The notes below the pieces were generated by a model, which saw only the letters and a list, made by a program, of their open reading frames with translations, made no database searches and was not told the DNA's origin. Position numbers and translations under genes: made by a program. This document shows positions 15,145 to 22,600 of a DNA stretch of 33,745 nt, piece after piece; position 1 is the stretch's first letter, and each line of letters opens with the position of its first letter. This DNA comes from Kiritimatiellota bacterium (GTDB lineage: Bacteria; Verrucomicrobiota; Kiritimatiellia; Kiritimatiellales; Tichowtungiaceae): the NCBI GenBank assembly GCA_014381785.1, contig JACNKZ010000061.1, positions 1 through 33,745 on the forward strand, in the 5' to 3' direction.

Positions 15145-16248
15145 ATGAAAGCAATTGCTTATTACATTACCGCCCACGGATACGGCCACGGAACGCGCTC
15201 GTGCGATGTGCTTCGTGCGCTCGAGCGTCTCGCGCCGCAGCAGCCCGTCATCGTCACCACCGACCTGCCGCGCGACTTTCTCGACAGCCGGCTCAAGGGT
15301 TGCAAGAACATCACCTTCCGCACCGGCGCGTTTGATGTCGGCCTCGTCCAGAAAGATTCCATTCATGCCGACCTTTTCCAAACCTTGGAAAAACTGGAGG
15401 AACTCTACGCCCGTGAAGAACAGCTGATTGCCCAGGAACGGCTCTTCATTCAGCACGAAGACATCGGACTGGTTGTCGCCGACATTCCGGCCATCCCGCT
15501 CGCCGCCGCGCAGCGCAGCGGCATCCCCAACGTCGCCATCGGTAACTTTTCGTGGGACTGGATCTATGCCGCCTACGCCAAAACCGATCTGCACTGGGAA
15601 TACTTCGTCGAAAAATTCCGCGCGGTTTATGAACAGACCGACCTGCTGCTGCGCCTGCCCTTCGCCCCGCCGATGGAACAGTTCCCAAAACGAAAGGATG
15701 TTCCGCTTCTGGCAAGCCCCGGCACGCCGTGCCGGGAAAAGATTCGGGATTTGGGATTCGAGATTCGTGATTCAGCACCTGCCAGCAATAAACCGTGGGT
15801 CTTGTTGTCGTTCACCTCTCTCGGTCTAAATTACAAAGCATTGGAAAATATCCGCAAACTGAGTGATGACTATGAATTCTTCTGCGTCGATCCGTTGGAG
15901 TTTCCCATGTCATGCATCCATTCGATAAGTCGAGACAATGTCTCGTTTGCGGACGTCATCGCTTCGTGCGACATTGTCATCAGCAAACCGGGCTTTGGAC
16001 TGGTTTCGGAGTGCATTGTGAACAACAAGCCGCTGATTTACTCCGACCGCAGCGACTTCGCCGAATATCCCTTCCTCGTCGACGGCATCAAGAACTATCT
16101 CAAAAACGTCCACCTGCCTTCCGAACAGCTCTACGCCGGAGACTTGTCCCAGGCATTGGAAAAAATAAAAACCGCGCCGCAACCCGACGGCTTCATCAGG
16201 CGCAGCGGCGCGGAAATGATCGCCGAAGAACTGCTGGCTCTCAGATAA
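15145..16248 (+). CDS. GT-B-fold glycosyltransferase-like protein with an in-frame repeat
   Basis: A 367-residue cytoplasmic protein. The N-terminus AYYITAHGYGHGTRSCDVL is like the donor/acceptor loop of MurG-type GT-B enzymes, and the C-terminal domain has SKPGFGLVSECIVNNKPLIY and the RSDFAEYPFLVDG segment seen in GT28-like C-terminal domains. The substrate is unknown. Residues about 199-210 (KIRDLGFEIRDS) are encoded by five copies of a 7-bp repeat preceded by a CCCGGCAC/GTGCCGGG hairpin, placed between the two lobes, where homologs would have a variable linker. A perfect palindrome (15376-15390) is read as F-Q-T-L-E. The gene is isolated, with repeat elements on both sides. No clear ribosome site. 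Confidence 0.75.
   Translation: MKAIAYYITAHGYGHGTRSCDVLRALERLAPQQPVIVTTDLPRDFLDSRLKGCKNITFRTGAFDVGLVQKDSIHADLFQTLEKLEELYAREEQLIAQERLFIQHEDIGLVVADIPAIPLAAAQRSGIPNVAIGNFSWDWIYAAYAKTDLHWEYFVEKFRAVYEQTDLLLRLPFAPPMEQFPKRKDVPLLASPGTPCREKIRDLGFEIRDSAPASNKPWVLLSFTSLGLNYKALENIRKLSDDYEFFCVDPLEFPMSCIHSISRDNVSFADVIASCDIVISKPGFGLVSECIVNNKPLIYSDRSDFAEYPFLVDGIKNYLKNVHLPSEQLYAGDLSQALEKIKTAPQPDGFIRRSGAEMIAEELLALR
15376..15390. repeat. Iterated palindrome TTCCAA-ACC-TTGGAA (inside glycosyltransferase gene)
   Basis: Perfect copy in coding DNA, read as F-Q-T-L-E. Confidence 0.85.
15718..15774 (+). repeat. Hairpin plus 7-bp tandem repeat inside a reading frame
   Basis: CCCGGCAC-GCC-GTGCCGGG at 15718-15736 is followed by five 7-bp units at 15740-15774: AGATTCG, GGATTTG, GGATTCG, AGATTCG, TGATTCA. 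The same unit occurs at about 1688-1716 and 32148-32224. Confidence 0.8.
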
Positions 16249-16272
16249 ATACATTCCAGCGTCTGATTTTCT

Positions 16273-16363
16273 GACAGGATAACAGGTCCGAAGTTTCGGA
16301 CTCCGAGCGTTCGGAGATGAACAGGATTCCATTCCCCCATCCAGTCGATCCTGTAATCCCGTC
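16273..16363. repeat. Inverted element bounded by GACAGGATAACAGG / CCTGTAATCCCGTC (copy 1)
   Basis: Left end GACAGGATAACAG, right end ATCCTGTAATCCCGTC in inverse orientation. Inside the left end, GTCCGAA-GT-TTCGGAC and TCCGA-GCGT-TCGGA (16286-16315) interrupt what would otherwise read AACAGGATGAACAGG. Two more elements with these ends lie at 30566-30749 and 31337-31512. No gene is present here. Confidence 0.7.
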
Positions 16364-16373
16364 CAAAACTCTT

Positions 16374-16388
16374 TTCCAATGCTTGGAA
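16374..16388. repeat. Iterated palindrome TTCCAA-TGC-TTGGAA
   Basis: Perfect copy between the inverted element and the htpG terminator. Confidence 0.85.
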
Positions 16389-16390
16389 AA

Positions 16391-16419
16391 GAAAAAGCCG
16401 CCCCGGACGGGACGGCTTT
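16391..16419 (-). terminator. Terminator of htpG
   Basis: On the minus strand AAAGCCG-TCCCG, GTCC-like loop and GGGG-CGGCTTT pair, followed by TTTCTTTTCC. It lies past the 56-bp inverted repeat that follows the htpG stop. Confidence 0.65.
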
Positions 16420-16422
16420 GAG

Positions 16423-16478
16423 AAAGTAGAGCAAGCGTCTCGCTTGCTCATAAACGAGCGGGACGCTCGTTCTACTTT
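16423..16478. repeat. Double-hairpin inverted repeat (AAAGTAGA...TCTACTTT)
   Basis: Outer arms AAAGTAGA and TCTACTTT enclose two perfect 7-3-7 hairpins: GCAAGCG-TCT-CGCTTGC (16431-16447) and ACGAGCG-GGA-CGCTCGT (16454-16470). It starts 3 bp after the htpG stop codon. Confidence 0.85.
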
Positions 16479-16480
16479 AG

Positions 16481-18370
16481 CTATTGCAGGTCGCGGGCCA
16501 TGAGGGCCGCGATGCGGGCGGCGAAGGCGGTGGGGTTCTCCACTTTGGAGCCTTCGGCGACGTGAGCGAGATCGCGCAGCAGCTCAACACTTTCGCCGAG
16601 CTTGGCGTCGTCCTTGTCCGCTTCGTACATGGCCTGCACAGCCTGCACAGCGGGATGCGTCGGGTTGAGTTCGAGCACGCGATCCATTTCCGGAACCGGC
16701 TGACCCGCGCGGCGCATCATCGCTTCGATGTGCGGGCTCATGGAATATTCATCGCCGACCAGACAGGCCGGGCTTTCCTTGAGACGGGTGGAGAGTCGAA
16801 CTTCTTTGACGCCGGAGAGCTTTTCTTTCACAAAGCCAAGGAAGCCTTCGAACTTTTCCTTTTCATCCTTGAGGGATTCGTCGTCGCCGGCATCGCCTTT
16901 GTTGGCGGCTTTGAACTTTTTGCCTTTGTAGTCGTAGAGCTGCGGCATCACAAATTCGTCAATCGGATCGAGGAATAAGACCACCTCTTTGCCGTCGGCT
17001 TTGAAGCCTTCGAGGAAGGGTGAGTTATCGGCCAGCCCGCGGTGCTCGGCGGCGAGATAGATGATTTCTTCCTGTTTTTCGTCCATGGCTTCAACCACCT
17101 CCGACAGAGCGCGCAGTTTGCCGGGCTCGGTCGCGGTGGTTTCGAACAGAAGCAGGTCGGCGATTTTCTCACGGTTCTCGAAGTCCACCTGCAGGCCTTC
17201 TTTAAGGATCGCGCCAAACTCGCTGAAGAAGGTGAGGTATTTGTCGCCTTCCTTTTCCTTCATGTCGGCGAGCGTTTTGAGAATGCGCGAAACGAGATTT
17301 TTGCGGATGCGGTCGAGCTGCGGGTTTTCCTGCAGGATTTCGCGCGAGACGTTGAGCGGCAGGTCGGCGGCATCGACCACCCCTTTGACAAAGCGCAGGT
17401 ACGGCGGCAACAGGTTTTCGAAGTCGCTGGAAATAAAAACGCGCTGGATGTAGAGGCTGATGTGCGCTTTATGATCGCCGCCGCCCATCATCATATCGAA
17501 CGGTTTTTTCTCCGGAATAAAAAGCAGCGCTTTAAACTCCATCGCACCTTCAGCGCGGTAGTGGATCACGCCGGCCGGATCGGCGAAGTCGTGGGAGATG
17601 TGTTTGTAGAACTCGCTGTATTCCTCGCCGGTGATTTCGGTTTTAGCGCGCAGCCAGATGGCTTTTTGCGAGTTGAGAGTTTCCTCTTCGGTCACCTCAA
17701 CCTCTTTGGCGTCGTCGCCCTCACCTTCTTTTTTCGTGCGGGTGACCATCATGGTGACCGGGTGCTCAATGAAGTCAGAGAATTTTTTGACGAGCATGCG
17801 CAGAGAATACTCTTCGAGATATTCAGAGGCTTCGTCTTTGAGGTGCAGGGTGACGGAGGTGCCGCGGGTTTCGCGGGTTCCTTCACCGAGTGTAAAGGAG
17901 CCGGTGCCTTCGGATTCCCATTTGACGGCTTCTTTGCCGTGCATGCGGGTGTCGACGGTGACGCGGTCGGCGACCATGAAGGAGGAATAGAAGCCGACCC
18001 CGAACTGACCGATCAGGTCGGGGTTGTCTTTCACACCCTCTTCCTGAAGGCGGGCCAAAAAGCTTTTGGTGCCGGAGTGGGCGATGGTGCCGAGGTTTTC
18101 GACCAACGACTCTTCATCCATCCCAATGCCGTTGTCGCTGATGGTGAGGGTTTTGGCCTCGTTGTCGACGCTCAGATGAATCTTCCAGTCGCTGTCGCCG
18201 TCGAGCAGATCGGTGTCGGTCAGCGCGGCGAAGCGGATTTTATCGATGGCGTCGCAGGCGTTGCTGATGAGCTCGCGCAGAAAGATTTCACGGTGCGAGT
18301 AGAGCGAATGGGTGATGAGGTGCAGCAGCTGGGATAGCTCGGTCTTAAATTTCATGGTTTTTTTAGCCAT
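16481..18370 (-). CDS. htpG: Molecular chaperone HtpG (Hsp90)
   Basis: ATP-dependent dimeric chaperone, 629 residues (E. coli 624). The N-terminal GHKL ATPase domain shows FLRELISNACDAIDKIRF, SDNGIGMDEESLVENLGTIA, SGTKSF, GQFGVGFYSSFMVAD and GTSVTLHL; the middle domain has the conserved LRFVKGVVDAADLPLNVSRE and the arginine stretch after it; the C-terminal dimerisation domain ends in ARDLQ. The internal linker (EGEGDDAKEVEVTEEE) is charged and short, as in bacterial proteins. AAGGAG lies 9 bp before the ATG. A palindrome TTGAAC-GG-GTTCAA sits immediately upstream of the ribosome site. Confidence 0.97.
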   Translation of the reverse strand: MAKKTMKFKTELSQLLHLITHSLYSHREIFLRELISNACDAIDKIRFAALTDTDLLDGDSDWKIHLSVDNEAKTLTISDNGIGMDEESLVENLGTIAHSGTKSFLARLQEEGVKDNPDLIGQFGVGFYSSFMVADRVTVDTRMHGKEAVKWESEGTGSFTLGEGTRETRGTSVTLHLKDEASEYLEEYSLRMLVKKFSDFIEHPVTMMVTRTKKEGEGDDAKEVEVTEEETLNSQKAIWLRAKTEITGEEYSEFYKHISHDFADPAGVIHYRAEGAMEFKALLFIPEKKPFDMMMGGGDHKAHISLYIQRVFISSDFENLLPPYLRFVKGVVDAADLPLNVSREILQENPQLDRIRKNLVSRILKTLADMKEKEGDKYLTFFSEFGAILKEGLQVDFENREKIADLLLFETTATEPGKLRALSEVVEAMDEKQEEIIYLAAEHRGLADNSPFLEGFKADGKEVVLFLDPIDEFVMPQLYDYKGKKFKAANKGDAGDDESLKDEKEKFEGFLGFVKEKLSGVKEVRLSTRLKESPACLVGDEYSMSPHIEAMMRRAGQPVPEMDRVLELNPTHPAVQAVQAMYEADKDDAKLGESVELLRDLAHVAEGSKVENPTAFAARIAALMARDLQ

Positions 18371-18676
18371 TAAAACAACTCCTTGTTGAACGGGTTCAAT
18401 GAATCAGCCGCACAGGATAGTCAAATGCGCCACGGTTGAAAGTGAAAAACGTTACCTCCCTTCGACTCTGGAGTTTACAGGTGAGGCGACGGCTGCGGCA
18501 AAACCAGAGTTGATGGCCGGATACGGCGCGGAACTGGTCTCAAGAACGCTTATAGATGACCATTCTATCCAGAAAAATCCTTGTGCCTACCGATGATGCG
18601 GGAGTAGCATTCCCCGCCGGAAAAGATAATATTGTTGATCATCGACTAACTTTTAGATCATAAAAAGGAATAAATC
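18371..18676. other. 306-bp intergenic region between htpG and the surface-protein gene
   Basis: Holds the htpG ribosome site, the palindrome TTGAAC-GG-GTTCAA (18386-18399), and towards the other gene an inverted repeat GCGGG-N10-CCCGC around 18598-18618 and an AT-rich stretch ending in AAAAAGGA before the ATG at 18677. No convincing promoter boxes or gene are visible. A 65-codon plus-strand frame at 18399-18596 lacks a ribosome site and any recognisable family. Confidence 0.5.
18386..18399 (-). promoter_or_regulatory. Palindrome next to the htpG ribosome site
   Basis: TTGAAC-GG-GTTCAA, 6-bp arms. In the transcript it would form a hairpin ending 2 bases before AAGGAG, or it could be an operator for a dimeric regulator. 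Confidence 0.5.
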
Positions 18677-20869
18677 ATGAAGCATTTCCGAAACGTCAAA
18701 GAACCGCGAAATGAATCTGCTACATCACAACCCCGCCGCTCATTCCGCTGGTTAATCTTCGGATTGCTGGCCGCGATAGCGGCCCCCGCGATGTCCGCTG
18801 ATGTCGACTTCATCGCCGTGCTAAAAGGTCAGCGTTTTGAGCAAACAGGGCCGACTCTGGTCATACTGCGAGAAGAAGATGATTCGGATGATGACGAAGC
18901 TCTGGCACTCGAAGCGTTCGCCATCGGTGCGTCGTCGAATTCTCTGGTGTCCGGCACCTTGCAGATACCTGGCGGCACCACGGTGCCCTTAGAGCGCTGG
19001 GACACGGGAGACTCGGAGATTCTGCATGAGTATCAAACGGATACCTTACTGGATCTCAATACCACCCGGTCGAATGGGACGTACACGCTCGATCTCATTA
19101 CCCAAAATGACGGAACCCAACAGATCCCCCTCAACCTGCTGGGAGATGCCTATCCCAATGTACCGGTGGTTACGAACTTCAACGCCCTCCAGACAATCAC
19201 CCACACGAATGCCACGGTCGTTCACTGGGCCACCCTGACAGGCGGTACCACCAATGACTTCATCCAGTTTGTCGTGTATGACAATGAGACCGACCAGACC
19301 GTCTATGAAAGCGACGGCCCCGGCGCTCCCGGCTCGCTCAACGGCACTTCGGTACAAACCACGATTCCGGCAGATCTTCTGGATCCCGGACGGACCTACG
19401 AGGCGGAGGTGTTGTTTGTAAAAGTCGTCGACATCAACTTCACCTCCTATCCGGGTGTTTTGGCCATCGCCGGCTATTACAAACAGACGGGGTTACTGAT
19501 CCAAACCGTCGCCCTACCCGGGCAGGAGTTAGGGGCTCAGTTTGAGTACTCGATACCCCAATCCTGGGGTGGCGACGTGCCGAGAGATTCTGCAATTTCG
19601 TTCCGTTTTTCCCAGCCGATGACCACTAATTATACATTGGTGAGTTGGACAAACGTTAGCTCTGCCAACTTTACCTACGAATGGCTCGACGGGAATACCG
19701 TGCTACTGTGCCGCTATAACACAGCCCTGCCTGCCGATACCGAGGTTGGCTGGTCTCTGGATCTATCCGGCTTCCGCGATGCCGCCAACTTCCCGCTGAC
19801 AGGCTCAGTTGAGGGATCATTCCACACGTCTTCAGATGATCCCCAAAGCCCACCGGATGTGACCTGGTTTTCTGTGCTTAAAATGCGCGGCTACCAGCAA
19901 ACCGGAATAACCCCCGTAAGCTCGGGCATGTATGGCTGTGAGGCAGAGATTGAAATGGCGGCTTACAACCGGGTGAAACAAGGCACGCTGACCATCGATA
20001 CCAACGGGCGTAGCGGATTTCTGATGGCGGACGAGAACGATCCTGAGATGTGGATTGAGGCAACCTATGCGTCGGAGACCGACATCGAGCGGTTTTTTGC
20101 CAACGGCGATTTCACGTTCGATCTAACGACCTTGGCGGACGGTGCGAAAACCCTCACCCTGAGCCTGGGCGCGACGAATGACTACCCTGCCGCGCCGACG
20201 GCGACCAATCTGGAGGCGTTGCAGACCATTGATCCCGACACACCGGTGACTGTCCAGTGGACGGCACCGGCCAACTGGAGCGCTACCCCCGGCATTGGGA
20301 ACTGCGTGGTTGAATTGGAAATTGACAACTCACAGGGAGATGAAGTGTTGTGGGTCGACAACGAAGAGATCACCAGCGGTTCACAATATACCATTCCTGC
20401 GAACACGCTCTGGCCGGGTCGCACCTATGATGTGTCCATATACTTCATCAAAATAAAGGATGTGGATGACACCTCGTATTTGGATGCCATAGGCGTGGCC
20501 GGATTTTCATCCACCACCGAATTCACCCTCCAGACCACCGGGACCGTGATTATGCCCACCGCGGCCATTGAGCCAGACGAAAACGATAATATGAATCTAA
20601 GCATCACCGGGGGTGAGCCGCAACGAGGTTATGTTGGCGAAACCTCGCCGGACTTAACACGCTGGCGGCAACGCGGTCAAACGCCTTCTCGTCGTCGCTG
20701 TGGAGCATGGCGATTTTTTTTCCGGCCAGTTCAATCTCGCCGAAGCGCCCCAGAATTTTCACGCCGATATCTTCCGGATAGAAGTCCCAGTCCCAAGGGG
20801 CGTCGCAGTTGCCGAGCACCGCGTAGACCGGAATTTCCAATGTTTGGAAAATGGAGGCCATTTCGGTAA
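18677..20869 (+). pseudogene. Exported beta-domain surface protein, 3' end replaced (chimeric tail)
   Basis: The frame has 730 codons, but only about the first 663 look genuine. A signal peptide (RWLIFGLLAAIAAPAMSA) is followed by a module of about 230 residues (DVDFIAVLKGQRFEQTG to LIQTVALP), an Ig-like Big_5-type domain (RDSAISFRFSQPMTTNYT), a second copy of the first module (DVTWFSVLKMRGYQQTG to FTLQTTG) and the beginning of a third domain (RGYVGETSPDLTRW), a pattern common at C-termini of Verrucomicrobiota-type surface proteins. After W663 the frame turns into an arginine-rich tail that is simply the antisense of the opposing yfcE-like gene. No sorting signal remains. Function unknown, probably cell-surface or secreted binding. 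Confidence 0.7.
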
Positions 20870-20996
20870 GAACCATCTCGGAGCCGATATCACCGCAATG
20901 CAGAACGACATCAATGTCGCGAAAAATAAACTCGCGGGCCGCGCTGAGCGCCAGATCAACCTGCCCGTGTGTATCAGATAGAATACCGACTTTCAT
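20604..20996 (-). pseudogene. YfcE-type metallophosphoesterase, C-terminus lost
   Basis: From the ATG at 20996 the product starts MKVGILSDTHGQVDLALSAA with the DxH metal motif, then LHCGDIGSE and VYAVLGNCDAP, all standard for YfcE/MJ0936 phosphodiesterases. After residue about 112 (DRVAAS) the similarity stops and 18 unrelated residues, antisense to the surface-protein gene, lead to a stop at 20604. The family needs a further 40-60 residues including GHTH, which supplies metal ligands; it is absent, so the 130-residue product is probably inactive. A perfect palindrome (20835-20849) is read as F-Q-T-L-E. Divergent from argC. Confidence 0.8.
20835..20849. repeat. Iterated palindrome TTCCAA-TGT-TTGGAA (inside yfcE-like gene)
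   Basis: Perfect copy in coding DNA. Confidence 0.85.
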
Positions 20997-21007
20997 ATTG
21001 TCTCTTC

Positions 21008-21035
21008 TTGGAACCTTGCTTGAACCCGTTATAGT
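21008..21035 (+). promoter_or_regulatory. Candidate argC promoter
   Basis: TTGGAA, 16-bp spacer, TATAGT, ending 39 bp before the argC ATG. Good -10 and fair -35. Confidence 0.5.
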
Positions 21036-21074
21036 ACTCCGATTTAAATGCATTGCCAGTGGAGATTTATACGA

Positions 21075-22127
21075 ATGAAAAAAGTGAAAGTTATTGGAGC
21101 CGGAGGATACGGTGGAGTCGGCATTGTCGAGCTGCTATTGAATCATCCTGAATTCGAAATTGAATGCCTGGTTGCCAAGACTGAAACCGGCATGAAAATG
21201 AGTGAGCTCTACCCGCATCTCACCGGTTTCTGCGATCTGCCGATCCTCACGCCCGATGCTCCGGAGGCGCAGGGCGCGTTCGACGCGGTCTTCTGTTCCA
21301 CCCCGGACCGGGTCGGTATGAATCTGGCGCAGGCCGAGTTAGACAAGGGCGCGCATGTGGTGGACTACAGCGGCGACTTCCGGTTCACCACCGCAGAAAA
21401 GTACAGCGCCTACGCCAACTTTATCGGACTCGATCCGCACCACGCCGCGCCGGAACTGCTGCCGCAAACGGTATACGGTCTGGCAGAACTGCACGACATC
21501 GGGCCGGATCAGAAACTGGCCGGCAACCCCGGCTGTTTCGCTGTCAGCTGTATTCTCGGCCTCGCCCCTGCCGCGGCCAACAAACTGATCGACCCGAAAA
21601 GCGTCATCTGCGACTGCAAAACCGGGGTCTCGGGCGCGGGCAAAAAGCCGGCGCCGACCTTCCACTACCCCGCGCGGTACGAGCAGGTGAATGCCTACAA
21701 ACTGGGCGGCCACCAGCACCTGGTGGAAATTGAACAGGAACTGAGCGAGCTGGCGGGCGAACTCATCCAGATCACCATGACCACCCAGGTGGTGCCGACC
21801 TGCCGGGGCATTCTCTCCTGCCTCTACGGCAACCTCAACGAAATCCTAAGCGCCGCCGACGTGCTCGACGTCTACAAAGCCTTCTACGCCGACAAGCCGT
21901 TCGTACGGGTGTTCGACAACACTGCCGCCATCGGCACCGCGCAGGTCAGCGGAACCAACTTCTGCAACCTGATTGTGGACGTCGACGAGCGGAACAACCG
22001 GTTGCGGGTGATCTCCCACATCGACAATCTGATGAAAGGTCAGGCGGGCAACGCGCTGCAGAACATGAACCTCATGTTCGGACTCGACCCGATGACCGGC
22101 CTCAACTTTGCCGGCAGATGCCCGTAA
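21075..22127 (+). CDS. argC: N-acetyl-gamma-glutamyl-phosphate reductase
   Basis: NADPH-dependent third step of arginine synthesis. 350 residues from the ATG at 21075, which begins KKVKVIGAGGYGGVGIVEL, the dinucleotide-binding loop. The catalytic cysteine is in GNPGCFAVSCIL; KTGVSGAGKKP and the histidine-containing GGHQHLVEIEQEL are also typical, as is the C-terminal NLMKGQAGNALQNMNLMFG. An upstream in-frame ATG at 21048 would precede the promoter-like -10 by little and adds residues not found in the family. No other arg genes are in the window. Confidence 0.95.
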   Translation: MKKVKVIGAGGYGGVGIVELLLNHPEFEIECLVAKTETGMKMSELYPHLTGFCDLPILTPDAPEAQGAFDAVFCSTPDRVGMNLAQAELDKGAHVVDYSGDFRFTTAEKYSAYANFIGLDPHHAAPELLPQTVYGLAELHDIGPDQKLAGNPGCFAVSCILGLAPAAANKLIDPKSVICDCKTGVSGAGKKPAPTFHYPARYEQVNAYKLGGHQHLVEIEQELSELAGELIQITMTTQVVPTCRGILSCLYGNLNEILSAADVLDVYKAFYADKPFVRVFDNTAAIGTAQVSGTNFCNLIVDVDERNNRLRVISHIDNLMKGQAGNALQNMNLMFGLDPMTGLNFAGRCP

Positions 22128-22170
22128 GAAGAGTGGAATGATGGAAGCCACAGCGTGACGGCACCTTTTT

Positions 22171-22185
22171 TTCCAATGCTTGGAA
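22171..22185. repeat. Iterated palindrome TTCCAA-TGC-TTGGAA
   Basis: Perfect copy in the 164-bp gap between argC and the DUF454 gene; same spacer as the 16374 copy. Confidence 0.85.
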
Positions 22186-22237
22186 GTCACTATTCGGCGG
22201 CACATATTTCTTCTCTAATAAACCGGTATTGTCGGTT

Positions 22238-22252
22238 TTCCAAACCTTGGAA
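22238..22252. repeat. Iterated palindrome TTCCAA-ACC-TTGGAA
   Basis: Second perfect copy in the same gap, 67 bp from the previous one; same spacer as the 15376 copy. Confidence 0.85.
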
Positions 22253-22277
22253 CCGGCGTAGACTTCTTTTGGGTCCT

Positions 22278-22287
22278 GGGGGGGGGG
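22278..22287 (+). promoter_or_regulatory. G10 homopolymer in the ribosome-binding position
   Basis: Ten consecutive G end four bases before the DUF454 start codon, where the Shine-Dalgarno should be. Runs of this length are prone to slippage. Confidence 0.6.
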
Positions 22288-22291
22288 AATC

Positions 22292-22552
22292 ATGTTTTTT
22301 AAAACACTCCATAAAACGGCGTGGCTGACGGCCGGGGTGCTCTTTCTGGTGCTGGCGGTGATCGGTCTGCTGTTGCCGATTATTCCGCAGATGCCCTTCT
22401 TCCTGGCGGCGATCTTCTGCTTGGTGCGCTGTTCGCCGCGTTTTAACGCATGGCTGGGTCGGCAACGCCTGTATATTCGCTTCCATGAATGGGCCGAAAA
22501 GAAGCACTGGTTCGAACGCATCAGAAAGCACATTCCACATCGGCAAAAGTGA
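22292..22552 (+). CDS. DUF454 (YbaN-family) small membrane protein
   Basis: An 86-residue inner-membrane protein. The pattern is typical of DUF454: an N-terminal segment TAGVLFLVLAVIGLLLPIIP, then QMPFFLAAIFCLVRCSPRFNAWL and a basic, aromatic C-terminus (FHEWAEKKHWFERIRKHIP). Function unknown; some members sit near haem or respiratory genes. Upstream is a G10 run and two copies of the iterated palindrome, so its expression control is unusual. The next gene starts 48 bp downstream. Confidence 0.85.
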   Translation: MFFKTLHKTAWLTAGVLFLVLAVIGLLLPIIPQMPFFLAAIFCLVRCSPRFNAWLGRQRLYIRFHEWAEKKHWFERIRKHIPHRQK

Positions 22553-22600
22553 ATATGCCGTTGTCGGCAAATTTTTCTTCCGCTAGAGTGAGCGCACTTT

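Noticed and set aside
17042-18337. 431-codon plus-strand open frame
   Set aside because: Exact antisense of htpG, which has all Hsp90 motifs; long antisense frames are expected in high-GC coding DNA.
20666-20869. C-terminal 67 residues of the surface-protein frame
   Set aside because: Arg-rich sequence that is antisense to the yfcE-like gene; treated as read-through past a breakpoint, not as a real domain.
22102-22293. 63-codon minus-strand frame starting MIPPPQDPKEVYAG, hydrophilic and protein-like
   Set aside because: No ribosome site, overlaps both argC and the DUF454 start, and its first codons are the G10 tract; could be a gene remnant but I cannot support it.
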